Part shown: in pieces, positions 8,536-16,841 of the stretch
Numbering within the stretch: position 1 is the stretch's first letter
Layout: the number at the start of each line of letters is the position of its first letter
Assembly: GCF_013423955.1 (NCBI RefSeq)
Contig: NZ_JACCKX010000001.1
Coordinates: 372,001 to 436,000 of the forward strand
Reading direction: 5' to 3'
DNA: 64,000 nt
Source: Ottowia beijingensis
GTDB lineage: Bacteria; Pseudomonadota; Gammaproteobacteria; Burkholderiales; Burkholderiaceae_C
The notes under the pieces: generated by a model
What the model was told of the DNA's origin: nothing
The model's database searches: none
Seen by the model: only the letters and a program-made list of their open reading frames with translations
Made by a program: the position numbers and the translations under genes

Positions 8536-8804
8536 GCACTACCGCCACCACCCCCGCGCCCGCGCCCGATCCCGAATCGCGCGCCTTCGTCGACCTGGCG
8601 CACCAGCTGCTGGCCGTGCTGCGCGCCGACGCGCCCGACGCCGCCACCGCGCTCGACGCGCTGATCCACACCTACGTCGCCATCGTGCGCACGCACCCGC
8701 AGCTCGGCCACCTGGCGCAGCGCAGCCTGGTCAGCGCCTCGCGCGCGCTGCTGGCCAGCCACGGCGCGCCGCCCACGCTGCCGCCATCCACCGCCTTCCA
8801 TTGA
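8532..8804 (+). CDS. Hypothetical helical phage protein (90 aa)
   Basis: After a Thr/Pro/Ala N-terminus the body is helical (FVDLAHQLLAVLRADAPDAA, then LDALIHTYVAIVRTHPQLGH, SLVSASRALLASHG). Its ATG overlaps the preceding stop. No family is recognised. Confidence 0.55.
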   Translation: MSTTATTPAPAPDPESRAFVDLAHQLLAVLRADAPDAATALDALIHTYVAIVRTHPQLGHLAQRSLVSASRALLASHGAPPTLPPSTAFH

Positions 8805-8817
8805 CCGGAGACCCGCC

Positions 8818-9368
8818 ATGACCACCACCCCACTCGACACCATGCGCAAGCAGGCGGCCAGCTACGCCGCCGCGCGCGACAAGCTGGCCGCCCTGGTGCA
8901 GGCCATGAAAGACGAGATCTCCACCGTCGAGCGCGGCGCCATGCCCGACATCCTGCGCGCCGCGCGCAAGATCGCCGCGCTGCACAACGACCTGGCCGCC
9001 GACATAGCGGCGCACCCCGAATGCTTCGCGCGCCCGCGCACCATCGTCGTCGATGGCTTGAAATTCGGCCTCCAGAAACAGCGCGGCAAGATGACGTGGG
9101 ACAGCGATGAGCAGCTGGTCGCGCGCATCGACAAGCTGGCCGCCGAAGGCGCGCTGACACACGAGCAGGCCGTGATGCTGGTGGTCAACCAGCCCCGCCC
9201 CGTGGCCGCCGCCCTTGAACAGCTCGACGGCAAGCTGCTCAAGCGCCTGGGCGTCACGGTGACGGCAGACACCGACGCGCCGCTGATCAAGAGCGTGGAC
9301 GGCGACGTCGAAAGACCGTCAGCGCCATCGTCAAGCAGGCCGTCAAGGGCGCGGAGGTGGCGGCGTGA
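8818..9368 (+). CDS. DUF3164-family protein (frameshifted near the 3' end)
   Basis: A characteristic transposable-phage early protein, often placed near Gam/nuclease-inhibitor functions but without a demonstrated role. Visible features are an N-terminal coiled coil (AASYAAARDKLAALVQAMKD), a conserved centre (TIVVDGLKFGLQKQRGKMTW) and the LTHEQAVMLVVNQPRPVAAA stretch. At about 9311, one extra A in GAAAG gives EKTVSAIVKQAVKGAEVAA and a stop at 9368 overlapping the next GTG. Without the correction the frame runs on into Arg/Ser-rich noise. Confidence 0.7.
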
Positions 9369-9568
9369 ACAAGGCCAATGTGATCAAGGCGCTGAGCGAC
9401 AAGGCTGCCGAGCACGCTACCTGGGCTTCGCTCCGTGATGACGAGGCTGAGAGCCGTACGGATGTGGTCGAGAAGCGCAACCAGCACGACATCGCCGAAG
9501 AGCACCGGCAGCAGCAAGGCGAGCTGCTCGCCACCGTCAATCACCTCAATGGCGTGAGCCCCGAATGA
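9365..9568 (+). CDS. Small charged helical phage protein (67 aa)
   Basis: GTG start overlapping the DUF3164 stop. The sequence is strongly charged and helical (VIKALSDKAAEHATWASLRD, then VEKRNQHDIAEEHRQQQGEL), like a short coiled coil. It overlaps the next ATG at 9565. Function unknown. Confidence 0.5.
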   Translation: MNKANVIKALSDKAAEHATWASLRDDEAESRTDVVEKRNQHDIAEEHRQQQGELLATVNHLNGVSPE

Positions 9569-9792
9569 GACGCGCAGGCCCCATCGCCCGCGCCCAGGCC
9601 ACCCAGGGCCTGCGCCTGGCCCGTAACGCGCCCGGCTGCGGCCAGTGCGCCCACGCCGAACCGCGCCAGCCCGCCGGCGCCTACAACGACCTCTGGCGCC
9701 TGCACTGCAGCGTCGGCGGCTTCGGCGTGGGCGCCGCCACCACGTGCAACCGATTCACCGTGAAGGAAAAGCCATGTTCAAGCAAGCCATGA
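9565..9792 (+). CDS. Small Cys-rich phage protein (75 aa)
   Basis: The core has CGQCAHAEP, a later Cys in LWRLHCSVGGFG and a last one in TTCNRF, spaced like a zinc-binding fold. It is coupled to the gene before it and overlaps the rdgC start (9775) by 18 bases. The extreme C-terminus (KPCSSKP) is read through the rdgC ribosome-binding region, so the true end is assured only by the stop at 9792. It may be a zinc-finger-type early protein. Confidence 0.5.
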   Translation: MRRAGPIARAQATQGLRLARNAPGCGQCAHAEPRQPAGAYNDLWRLHCSVGGFGVGAATTCNRFTVKEKPCSSKP

Positions 9793-10708
9793 TCTATCGC
9801 CTGGGCAGCTGGCCCGCCAGCGCCGCCGAGCTGGAGAGCGCGCTCGCCGCCGAGCCATTTGCGGAGTGCGGCGCCACGCAGCAGAGGTCCACCGGCTGGG
9901 TGCCGCCGCGCGGCGACGAGCACGGCGCGCTGGTCGAAACCGTGGACGGGCAATGGATCGCCCGCTTCGCCATCGAGACCAAGGCCGTGCCCGGCGATGC
10001 CGTGCGCCGCAAGGTGGAAGAAGCGGTACAGCACATCGAGAAGACCACCGGCCGCAAGCCCGGCAAGAAGGAGTTGCGTGACCTGCGCGACGACGCGCTG
10101 ATCTCGCTGCTGCCGCAAGCCTTCCCGCGCCGCAGCACCGTCACGGTGTGGATCGAGCCCACGCAGCGCTGGCTGGTGATGGACGTGGGCGCGCAGGGCA
10201 AGGCCGACGAGGTCATCACCAGCCTGGTGCGCGTGGCCGGCAAGGGCTTCGGCGTGGGCCTGCTGCAGACCGCCACCTCGCCGCAGGCCGCCATGGCCGC
10301 CTGGCTGGCCGACGCCGAAGGCGACGCCCTGCCCCACGCCTTCAACATCGAACGCGAGTGCGAGCTGATGGGCGGCGGCGAAGAGCCGGCCGTCGTCAAG
10401 TTCGGCCGCCACCCGTTGCAGATCGAGGAAGTGCGCCAGCACATCGCAGAGGGAAGCTGCCCACGCGCCTGGCGCTGAGCTGGGCAGGCCGCATCGGCTT
10501 CACGCTGACGCAGCGGCTGCAGCTGCTGAAGATCGCCTTCCAGGAGGGTGTGTTGGACACCCGCCAAGATGCGCCCACAGAGGACCGCTTCGACGCCGAT
10601 GTGGCTCTGATCACCGGGGAGCTGTCCAGTCTCATTGACGACCTGGTGGAGGCGCTCGGTGGCGAGTCCGACGCGGCGGCCGTGACCGACCAGGCGCAGG
10701 TGGCGTGA
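9775..10708 (+). CDS. rdgC: RdgC, recombination-associated protein, phage-borne (frameshifted)
   Basis: RdgC forms a ring-shaped dimer that binds duplex DNA and limits RecA-driven recombination. The family is recognisable throughout: MIYRLGSWPASAAELESALA, TGWVPPRGDEHGALVETVDG, LPQAFPRRSTVTVWIEPTQR, and the C-terminal DRFDADVALITGELSSLIDD with VEALGGES. The frame breaks at about 10455 (GAGGGAAGCTG), where one base restores AEGKLPTRLALSWAGRIGF. Corrected length is about 311 residues, normal for RdgC. It sits in the early operon with DUF3164 and before GemA, roughly where Mu keeps its Gam DNA-end protector. Start at ATG 9775 with AAGGAAAAG upstream. Confidence 0.85.
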
Positions 10709-10941
10709 TGCCCCGCCTTCTGCAAGTCAACACCGCCGGCGCGTGGAAGCACGTGCAGACCATTCGCAGCGGCCAGCCCGACAGCGCCAGCGATCTGGCG
10801 AACGCCAAGGCCGCCGTGGTGCTGCTGGCCGTCACCACCGACGAGCAAGTGAGCTGGCGCATCGTTGATCGCCGCCCCGGCGCCGAGGACGAGGTGATTG
10901 CACGGTGGGATCGCAAGAGCGGATGGAGGTCGCGGTCATGA
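10708..10941 (+). CDS. Hypothetical phage protein (77 aa)
   Basis: The ATG overlaps the rdgC stop (TGATG). The sequence suggests a small beta-rich fold (LLQVNTAGAWKHVQTIRSGQ, then VVLLAVTTDEQVSWRIVDRR). The downstream gene starts inside its last codons (10938). No family is recognised. Confidence 0.55.
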   Translation: MPRLLQVNTAGAWKHVQTIRSGQPDSASDLANAKAAVVLLAVTTDEQVSWRIVDRRPGAEDEVIARWDRKSGWRSRS

Positions 10942-11132
10942 GCAGCAAGCGCCGCATCCGCCGCAACCAGTGCGGCCGCAAGGTGCGCCACGCCGACGAG
11001 GCCGCCGCGCGCCGCGCCATCTGGAAACTGGCCCAGGCCTACGGCGGTGCGCTGGGCTACATGGCCGCCTACCGCTGCCCGCACTGCAGCGGCTGGCACA
11101 TCGGCCACGCCAACGCGAGGAGCAAGATGTGA
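10938..11132 (+). CDS. Small zinc-ribbon-like phage protein (64 aa)
   Basis: Very basic N-terminus (MSSKRRIRRNQCGRKVRH), a helix (ADEAAARRAIWKLAQAYG) and a C-terminal CPHCSGWHIGH motif that looks like half of a zinc ribbon, with Cys/His ligands. Probably binds nucleic acid. The ATG lies four bases inside the upstream gene, and the stop overlaps the next ATG at 11132. Confidence 0.55.
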   Translation: MSSKRRIRRNQCGRKVRHADEAAARRAIWKLAQAYGGALGYMAAYRCPHCSGWHIGHANARSKM

Positions 11133-11659
11133 TGACGCAGTTTGGTCGTCCAGCCGATCTGGCGCCGGGTCATGGCGCTGGCGGTGCGTCAGGAAACGAT
11201 TTGCACAGGGGTAGGCGCGCCGATTGGGCGCCGGGTGCGGCCGATGTACGTCCGGCGGCGCGAACGTGCCTGAACGGCCCGCAATCCGAAGCCGCCGCGC
11301 CGCCCGATCTGCTGGCCTGGCTGCGCGCGCAATCGGTCGCCGACGCTGCGCAGGCGCTGGGGCTGTCGCGGCGCACGGTCTACCGGCTGCAGGGCGGCTA
11401 CTGGCCGGCCGATGCGCGCAAGGTCGCGACGGCCTGGGCCGCCTACCGCGGCCGCACCGGCCGCGTGGAATCGTCCTGGTTCCTGCGCCGCGTGCGCGCC
11501 GGCGGCGTCGTGCTGCACGCCGGCCGGTCGTGGTCGGGCGTGGGCCTGCAGCAGCACGTGGGCGAGCTGGTGGCCGTGGCGCGCATGCCCGACGGCGCGT
11601 TGCTGGCGCAAACGCTGGAGCTGCCCGCGCAGCGCCTGCCGCTGGAGGCGCTGCCGTGA
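11132..11659 (+). CDS. HTH-containing phage protein
   Basis: About 175 residues. The N-terminal 60 residues are Gly/Ala/Arg-rich and unstructured, so the true start may be further in. From about residue 60 an HTH is clear: DLLAWLRAQSVADAAQALGL followed by SRRTVYRLQGGYWPADARKV. The rest is a small beta-rich domain (VESSWFLRRVRAGGVVLHAG). A DNA-binding early or middle regulator is likely. The stop overlaps the GemA GTG (11656). Confidence 0.5.
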   Translation: MTQFGRPADLAPGHGAGGASGNDLHRGRRADWAPGAADVRPAARTCLNGPQSEAAAPPDLLAWLRAQSVADAAQALGLSRRTVYRLQGGYWPADARKVATAWAAYRGRTGRVESSWFLRRVRAGGVVLHAGRSWSGVGLQQHVGELVAVARMPDGALLAQTLELPAQRLPLEALP

Positions 11660-12087
11660 CCGCCAACCACATCGCCGCCATCCATGTGCTCAAGGCCAGG
11701 CTGCGCTTGACGGACGAGGACTACCGCGCGCTGCTCAATCACCTCACCGGCCACACCAGCAGCAAGGACTGCACGCCCGCGCAGCAGCGGCAGGTGCGCG
11801 ACCACCTGCAGGGGCTGGCTGAAGCAGCGGGTGTGGCCAGCCCGCAGCGCCGCGCCGGGTTCGAGGCCCGCTACCTGGTCGCCAGCCCGCGCGAGCGCAA
11901 GGTGTGGGCGATCTGGCTGGACATGGCGCGCCGCGGCCTGGTGCACAACAAAAGCGCGCAGGCGCTGGATGCCTTCGTGCAGCGGCAGACCGGCGTGTCG
12001 GCGCTGCGCTGGTGCAGCGCCGCGCAGCTCGACGCCGTGATCGAGGCGCTCAAGCTGTGGCAAAAGCGCGGGGTGGAGGTTCGGTGA
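11656..12087 (+). CDS. GemA-like protein (Mu gp16 family, DUF1018)
   Basis: Matches the Mu gp16/GemA family: AIHVLKARLRLTDEDYRALL with a TSSKDCT segment, then YLVASPRERKVWAIWLDMAR and a C-terminal VSALRWCSAAQLDAVIEALK. Mu GemA modulates host gene expression, supercoiling and DNA replication. GTG start overlapping the previous stop; the stop overlaps the Mor-family ATG. The length of 143 residues is typical for the family. Confidence 0.75.
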   Translation: MTANHIAAIHVLKARLRLTDEDYRALLNHLTGHTSSKDCTPAQQRQVRDHLQGLAEAAGVASPQRRAGFEARYLVASPRERKVWAIWLDMARRGLVHNKSAQALDAFVQRQTGVSALRWCSAAQLDAVIEALKLWQKRGVEVR

Positions 12088-12551
12088 TGTCCAGCGCGCG
12101 CCACATGTCTCCCGCCGAGGTCGCCGTGATGGACGCGCTGCTGCCCGAGCGCCTGGCCGGCAGCTCGCGCGAGCTGGCGCAGTGCCTGTTCGAGGCCCTG
12201 GTGCTGGCCGACGAGCGCGCGGGCTGCGCCGCCCCGGCCGGTGACTGGGCGGCGCAGCTGCAGGCCTGGGCGCAGCAGGTGCAGGGCCAGCTGCGCCACG
12301 TGTCCGACCGGCTGGGCGGGTTCAACTTCTACCTGGCCAAGAATCCGGGCTTCGACATGGACGCGCGCGACCGGGCCATGTGGGACGAGTTCCGCGGCGA
12401 CTACCGCGCCATGGCGCAAAAGTACGGCATCACCGAGATGCGCGCGCGCCAGATCATCGACGCCGCCCGGCGCGAGGAGCTGGCCCGCCGGCAGGGCCGG
12501 CTGGACCTGGACGGCAACGCCCCGGCGACGATCAAAACTAAAGCGCTTTAG
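12087..12551 (+). CDS. Mor-family middle/late transcription activator
   Basis: The C-terminal half carries the Mor/C-type DNA-binding domain: HVSDRLGGFNFYLAKNPGFD, then DRAMWDEFRGDYRAMAQKYG and ITEMRARQIIDAARREELAR, the recognition HTH. Mor and C of Mu switch on middle and late genes by binding dyad sites. The last codons (ATIKTKAL, stop) lie inside the 18-bp palindrome at 12536-12553. In other transposable phages the lysis and terminase genes follow; here the protease gene starts 27 bp after the stop. Confidence 0.75.
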   Translation: MSSARHMSPAEVAVMDALLPERLAGSSRELAQCLFEALVLADERAGCAAPAGDWAAQLQAWAQQVQGQLRHVSDRLGGFNFYLAKNPGFDMDARDRAMWDEFRGDYRAMAQKYGITEMRARQIIDAARREELARRQGRLDLDGNAPATIKTKAL

Positions 12552-12553
12552 TT
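12536..12553. promoter_or_regulatory. 18-bp perfect palindrome before the head operon
   Basis: AACTAAAGCGCTTTAGTT is a perfect palindrome overlapping the Mor-family stop codon and ending 24 bp before the protease ATG. A near copy (15 of 18 bases) occurs at 23028-23045 before the distal tail operon. Paired dyads before the head and tail operons mirror the C-activated PI and PP promoters of Mu, so I infer an activator binding site. The binding protein is not known. Confidence 0.5.
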
Positions 12554-12577
12554 CGCCCGGCGCACCCTCGCGCGACG

Positions 12578-13759
12578 ATGCCGCCCATGGCATCGAAAGC
12601 GCCCATCACCCGCAAATCCCGGCCCGCTGCAGGCGCGGTGGCCGTGGCCGCCTGCCTGTTCGACGCCGCGGGCCTGCAGGAGGCCGGCGCCGCGCCGGCG
12701 GGCCGCGTGCTGATGCAGATCACCCCGGCGGGCGACTTTGGCCCCAGCGACGGCCGCGCGCTCGACGTGCCGGCCTGGCGCGTGGATGCCGCCATTGCCG
12801 CGCGCGTCATCGCCGCGCACAACCCGGCGCAGCCGCTGGTGATCGACTACGAGCACCAGACGCTGCACGCCGAGTCCAACGGCCGGCCGGCGCCGGCCGC
12901 GGGCTGGATCCACGCGCTGCGCTGGATCGACGGGCGCGGCCTGTTCGCCGAGGCCGAGCTGACGCCGCGCGCGCGCCAGCAGGTGCAGGACGGCGAGTAC
13001 CGCTACTTCAGCCCCGTCATTCAGTACGACCCCGCCAGCGGCGCGCTGCAGCGCGTGCTGATGGGCGCGCTCACCAACAACCCCGCCATCCACGGCATGC
13101 AGGCCATCGACCTGACGGCCGCGGCCACGGCCCGTTTCAACCCGACCCACCCACAGGAGACCGATGTGACCCTGCTCCAGAAACTGCTGGCCGCCCTGGG
13201 CCTGCCCGCCGACACCACCGAAGAAGCGGCCCTGGCCGCCTGCGCCGCGCGCCGTGCCCAGGCCGATGCCGCGCTCACGGGCCTCAAGCTGCAGGCCGAT
13301 GCCAACGCCGACGCCATCGTTGCCGCCTGCAATGCAACGGCGGCCGTCATCGCCACGCCCGCCACGCCCGACCCGGCCAAGTTCGTGCCCATCGAGGCCC
13401 TGCAGGAGATGCAGGCCAGCATGGCCACGCTGAGCGCCAAGGTGCAGGTGCGCGAGGTCGATGACCTGGTGGCACCCGCCCTGGCCGATGGCCGCCTGCT
13501 GCCCGCGCAGGAGGTGTGGGCGCGCGACCTGGGCAAGGCCAACATCGCCGCCCTCAAGCAGTACCTGGCCAGCGCGCAGCCCATTGCCGCGCTGGCCGGC
13601 ACCCAGACCGCTGGCCAGGCGCCCGCCGGTCTTGACCAGCACGGCCTGAGCGCCGACGAACGCGCCGTGGCCGCCGCCTGCGGCCTGACCCCGAGCAGTT
13701 CGCCACCGGCCGCGCCGCGGCCTGACGCAACGCCTTTGCACCAGGAGCAACACCCATGA
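12578..13759 (+). CDS. Phage protease/scaffold (Mu gpI-like)
   Basis: Head-maturation protease of the Mu I family with a scaffold-like C-terminal half. N-terminal family features are GRVLMQITPAGDFGPSDGR, VIDYEHQTLHAESNGRPAPA, AAGWIHALRWIDGRGLFAEA and YRYFSPVIQYDPASGALQRV. The C-terminal ~200 residues are Ala-rich and helical (DKVQVREVDDLVAPAL-type), suited to an internal scaffold. The frame is intact at 393 residues. The ATG at 12578 or 12587 could serve. The stop overlaps the next ATG (13756). It directly follows Mor because the intervening block is missing. Confidence 0.82.
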   Translation: MPPMASKAPITRKSRPAAGAVAVAACLFDAAGLQEAGAAPAGRVLMQITPAGDFGPSDGRALDVPAWRVDAAIAARVIAAHNPAQPLVIDYEHQTLHAESNGRPAPAAGWIHALRWIDGRGLFAEAELTPRARQQVQDGEYRYFSPVIQYDPASGALQRVLMGALTNNPAIHGMQAIDLTAAATARFNPTHPQETDVTLLQKLLAALGLPADTTEEAALAACAARRAQADAALTGLKLQADANADAIVAACNATAAVIATPATPDPAKFVPIEALQEMQASMATLSAKVQVREVDDLVAPALADGRLLPAQEVWARDLGKANIAALKQYLASAQPIAALAGTQTAGQAPAGLDQHGLSADERAVAAACGLTPSSSPPAAPRPDATPLHQEQHP

Positions 13760-14181
13760 CCGCCTTGACTCAAGACCGCCCCACGCCCGAGCGCGACGGC
13801 CGCCGCGTGAGCGATCCGCTGGCCGCCGCCGCCGTGATCTACGCCGGCGCCCTGTATGTGCTGGACAGCGCGGGCGCCGCTGCCGCGGCCACCGCCGCCG
13901 CCGCCACGCCGGTGCGCGCCGTGGCCACGGCACGCGCCAGCGCCGCCGCGGGCGACTCGCGCGTGGAAGGCGTCCTGGGCGTGTTCCGCTTCGACAACGG
14001 CAGCGGCGCTGCCGAGCTGACGCGCGCCGACATCGGCGCCGCCGCCTACGTGGTGGACGACCAGACCGTGGGTGCCACCGGTACCTGCGTGGCCGGCCCG
14101 GTGTTCGACGTCGATGACGCCGGCGTGTGGGTGCATGTCGGCGCCGCCGTGGCGCCTGCCGCGGCCCCGCCGGCGGGCTGA
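13756..14181 (+). CDS. Small head protein, decoration-like
   Basis: 141 residues, Ala/Val/Thr-rich, lying between protease and major capsid where transposable siphophages encode a head-decoration or stabilising protein. Predicted beta structure alternates with alanine runs (VIYAGALYVLDSAG, AAYVVDDQTVGATG, VFDVDDAGVWVHVGAAVAP). The assignment rests on position and composition; I recognise no diagnostic motif. Confidence 0.6.
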   Translation: MTALTQDRPTPERDGRRVSDPLAAAAVIYAGALYVLDSAGAAAAATAAAATPVRAVATARASAAAGDSRVEGVLGVFRFDNGSGAAELTRADIGAAAYVVDDQTVGATGTCVAGPVFDVDDAGVWVHVGAAVAPAAAPPAG

Positions 14182-14242
14182 CGCGCGCCCCCGACATCGA
14201 TCACCTCTTCAAGCCGACGCCCCCTCATTTCAGGAGCCCTTC

Positions 14243-15151
14243 ATGCTCATCAACAACGCCAACCTCAAGACGCTGTTCGTCGCGTTCAACGCCGCCTTCA
14301 AGGCCGGGCTCGGCCAGGCCGCCAGCCAGTACGGCCAGATCGCCACCACCGTGCCCAGCACCACCGGCGCCGAGGAATACGGCTGGCTCGGCCAGCTGCC
14401 CGGCCTGCGCGAATGGCTGGGCGACCGCGTGGTGCACGCCATCGGCAACCACGGCTACACCATCAAGAACCGGCCCTTCGAGCTGACCGTGGGCGTGCCG
14501 CGCACCGCCATCGAGGACGACACCTACGGCGTCTACACCCCGCTCATGACCGAGATGGGCCGCGCGGTGGAGGCGCACCCCGACCAACTGGTGTTCGGCA
14601 TGCTCAAGAGCGGCCACAGCGGGCTGTGCTACGACGGCCAGCCCTTCTTCAGCGCCACGCACCCGGTGCTGAACGACAAGGGCAAGCCCGTCGCCCAGAG
14701 CAACGCCACCGGCAACGGCACGGGCGACGTGTGGTACCTGCTGGACACGCGCCGCGCCCTCAAGCCGCTGATCTACCAGACCCGCAAGGCGCCCAACTTC
14801 GTGGCGCTCACGGCCGAGACCGACGACAACGTGTTCAACCGCAGCCAATACGTGTACGGCGTGGACGCGCGGCGCAACGCCGGCTACGGCTTCTGGCAGC
14901 TGGCGCATGCCAGCAACGCCACGCTGAACGCCGAGAACCTGACCGCCGCCATCACCGCCATGGAAACCCGCACCGGCGACCACGGCCGCCCGCTGGGCAT
15001 CAGCCCCAACCTGCTGGTGGTGCCCAAGAAGCTGCGCTTCGACGCCAAGAAGCTGCTCGAGGCCGACCTGGTGCCCAACGCCGCCGGCACCGCGACCGAG
15101 TCCAACCCCGTGAAAAACGTGGTGGACCTGCTGGTCGCCGACTGGCTGTAA
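14243..15151 (+). CDS. Major capsid protein (Mu gpT family)
   Basis: Main shell protein of the head. Family hallmarks are LKTLFVAFNAAFKAGLGQAA at the N-terminus, EEYGWLGQLPGLREWLGDRV, NRPFELTVGVPRTAIEDDTY, GVYTPLMTEMGRAVEAHPDQ and a C-terminal PNLLVVPKKLRFDAKKLLEA. The length of 302 residues is normal for gpT. A good AGGAG ribosome site precedes ATG 14243. The frame is intact. A 100-bp gap follows before gp36. Confidence 0.88.
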   Translation: MLINNANLKTLFVAFNAAFKAGLGQAASQYGQIATTVPSTTGAEEYGWLGQLPGLREWLGDRVVHAIGNHGYTIKNRPFELTVGVPRTAIEDDTYGVYTPLMTEMGRAVEAHPDQLVFGMLKSGHSGLCYDGQPFFSATHPVLNDKGKPVAQSNATGNGTGDVWYLLDTRRALKPLIYQTRKAPNFVALTAETDDNVFNRSQYVYGVDARRNAGYGFWQLAHASNATLNAENLTAAITAMETRTGDHGRPLGISPNLLVVPKKLRFDAKKLLEADLVPNAAGTATESNPVKNVVDLLVADWL

Positions 15152-15253
15152 CCGACACCTCCAGAGCCGTGCGGCGACTGCGCCGCGTCTGCGGCCGGGG
15201 GCGGATAGGCCGACCCAAGCGAACGCCCCGGCAACCCAATTTTTGCAAAGGCC

Positions 15254-15766
15254 ATGCCCTACATCACTCATGCCGAACTCGCTGAAAACCCCGGAGCGCT
15301 GGAGCTCTCCGAGGTGGCCAGCGACGAGCACGCCCAGCCAGTCGCGGCCGGCCTGCTCGACGCGCTGCTGCGCGGGCAGGACGTGGGCGCCTGGCCGGCC
15401 GACGACGTGGCCGCCGCGCAGCGCGCCGTGGCCCGCATCGACGCCGCCGTGGCCGATGCCGACGCCGTGATCGACGGCTACCTGGCCAAGCGCGGCTACG
15501 CGCTGCCGCTGCAGCCCGTGCACCGCCTGGTCACCGCCTGGTGCCGCGCCATCGCGCGCTACCACCTGCACAAGAACCGACTCGCGCCCGACGGCAAGGA
15601 CCCCATCGAGCGCGCCTGGCGCGATGCGCTGCGCCTGCTGCAGCAAGTGGCCGACGGCAAGTTCGCGCTGGGCGCCGGCGACCCGGTGGCCGTGCACAAG
15701 CTCGACGCGCGCTTCGACAGCGCGCCGCTGGTCTTCGGCCGCAAGCAGCTGCGCGCCTGGAGGTAG
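15254..15766 (+). CDS. Mu gp36-like protein (DUF1320), head-tail connector
   Basis: DUF1320 proteins act at the head-tail interface. Here the body reads ARIDAAVADADAVIDGYLAK, RGYALPLQPVHRLVTAWCRA, IARYHLHKNRLAPDGKDPIE and ARWDALRLLQ-type helices, with a C-terminal beta segment (FDSAPLVFGRKQLRAW). 170 residues, close to family length. It sits after the capsid and before gp37, as in Mu. Confidence 0.78.
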   Translation: MPYITHAELAENPGALELSEVASDEHAQPVAAGLLDALLRGQDVGAWPADDVAAAQRAVARIDAAVADADAVIDGYLAKRGYALPLQPVHRLVTAWCRAIARYHLHKNRLAPDGKDPIERAWRDALRLLQQVADGKFALGAGDPVAVHKLDARFDSAPLVFGRKQLRAWR

Positions 15767-15771
15767 CGGGC

Positions 15772-16245
15772 ATGAGCTTTGCGCCCTTCGACACCTCGCT
15801 CATCGTTGAGCGCCTGGTCACTCAGCTGCCCGCGCTGCACTTCGTTGGCGGCGCGGCCGACTACGCCGCGGTGAAAGAGCTGCGCGGCTTTCGCACGCCC
15901 AGCGCCTATGTGATCTTTGCCGAGGAGAACAACACCGGCAAGGTGCCCACCAGCATCGGCGTGTGCGCGCAGGAATCGCTGGTCGAGTTCGGCGTGGTGC
16001 TGGCCCTGCGCAACTGGCGCGAGGCGCGTGGCGAGCAGATGCAGGCCGACATGCGCCAGCTCATCGGCCAGGTGCGCGCCGTGCTCATCGGCCACAAGCC
16101 CGCCGCCGCCGGCGCCCGCGTCATCGGCTGGCAATCCGGCAAGGTGCTCGACTACGACGCCAGCGTGCTGCTATTTGCCGACGTGTACCAGATGCACCAT
16201 GTGATGCACCGCGACGAGGTGGCCCCATGCCCGCCGCGAGCCTGA
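15772..16245 (+). CDS. Mu gp37-like protein (DUF1834), tail terminator type
   Basis: Follows gp36 after 5 bp. The DUF1834/gp37 pattern is visible: TSLIVERLVTQLPALHFVGG, TPSAYVIFAEENNTGKVPTS, QESLVEFGVVLALRNWREAR and QMQADMRQLIGQVRAVLIGH, then a closing strand with ASVLLFADVYQMHHV. Proteins at this position cap the tail and join it to the head. 157 residues, frame intact. Confidence 0.75.
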   Translation: MSFAPFDTSLIVERLVTQLPALHFVGGAADYAAVKELRGFRTPSAYVIFAEENNTGKVPTSIGVCAQESLVEFGVVLALRNWREARGEQMQADMRQLIGQVRAVLIGHKPAAAGARVIGWQSGKVLDYDASVLLFADVYQMHHVMHRDEVAPCPPRA

Positions 16246-16251
16246 CGCGCC

Positions 16252-16830
16252 ATGAGCAGCGAGCCGGCCCTCACCCTCAAGCGCGGCGGCACGTTGCGCC
16301 TGCACTGCCAGCTGCAAAGCGGCGGCGCCGGCGTGCCGGTGGCCGGCTGGCAGATCGACTGCTGGTTGCGCGATGCCGCTGGGCGCCGCGTGGCGGCACT
16401 GGCCGTCACGCCGACCGACGTGGCGAGCGGCCGCTACGAGCTGGGGGCCGAGCCGGCGGACACCGCCGGCTGGCCCGCCGGCCTGCTGTCGGGCGACATC
16501 CGCTACCAGGACAGCAGCGGCCGCGTCATGCACACCTGCACCTTCACGCTGGCACTGCTCGACGCGGTGACCACCCCTGAGAGTCCGCCCATGAGCACCA
16601 CCGTCATCGAGCCCGCCTGCCAGCTAGTGACCACCGTCACCCACCAGGGCCACAGCGTCGGCATCACCGTCGTCGGCGTGCCCGGCCCGGCCGTGCCTGG
16701 CACGGGCGGCGGCGCCGGCATCAGTGCCGACCCCGGCAACCGCGCCATCGCCGGCACCGACGGCGGCGTGTACGTGCGCGACGACCTCGTGCCCGATCCC
16801 TTTGCGTACTACATCCTGGCCAAGGCCTGA
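16252..16830 (+). CDS. Putative tail-tip/adhesin-like structural protein
   Basis: 192 residues. The N-terminal ~110 residues form a beta-sandwich-like domain (LTLKRGGTLRLHCQLQSGGA, GWQIDCWLRDAAGRRVAALA, LLSGDIRYQDSSGRVMHTCT). The second half has a Gly/Pro-rich linker (VPGPAVPGTGGGAGIS) and the pattern NRAIAGTDGGVYVRDDLV, seen in many phage tail-fibre proteins. It starts a three-gene cassette (16252-18408) between gp37 and the tail tube. No enzymatic motif is visible. Confidence 0.55.
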   Translation: MSSEPALTLKRGGTLRLHCQLQSGGAGVPVAGWQIDCWLRDAAGRRVAALAVTPTDVASGRYELGAEPADTAGWPAGLLSGDIRYQDSSGRVMHTCTFTLALLDAVTTPESPPMSTTVIEPACQLVTTVTHQGHSVGITVVGVPGPAVPGTGGGAGISADPGNRAIAGTDGGVYVRDDLVPDPFAYYILAKA

Positions 16831-16841
16831 AAGGAACCACC

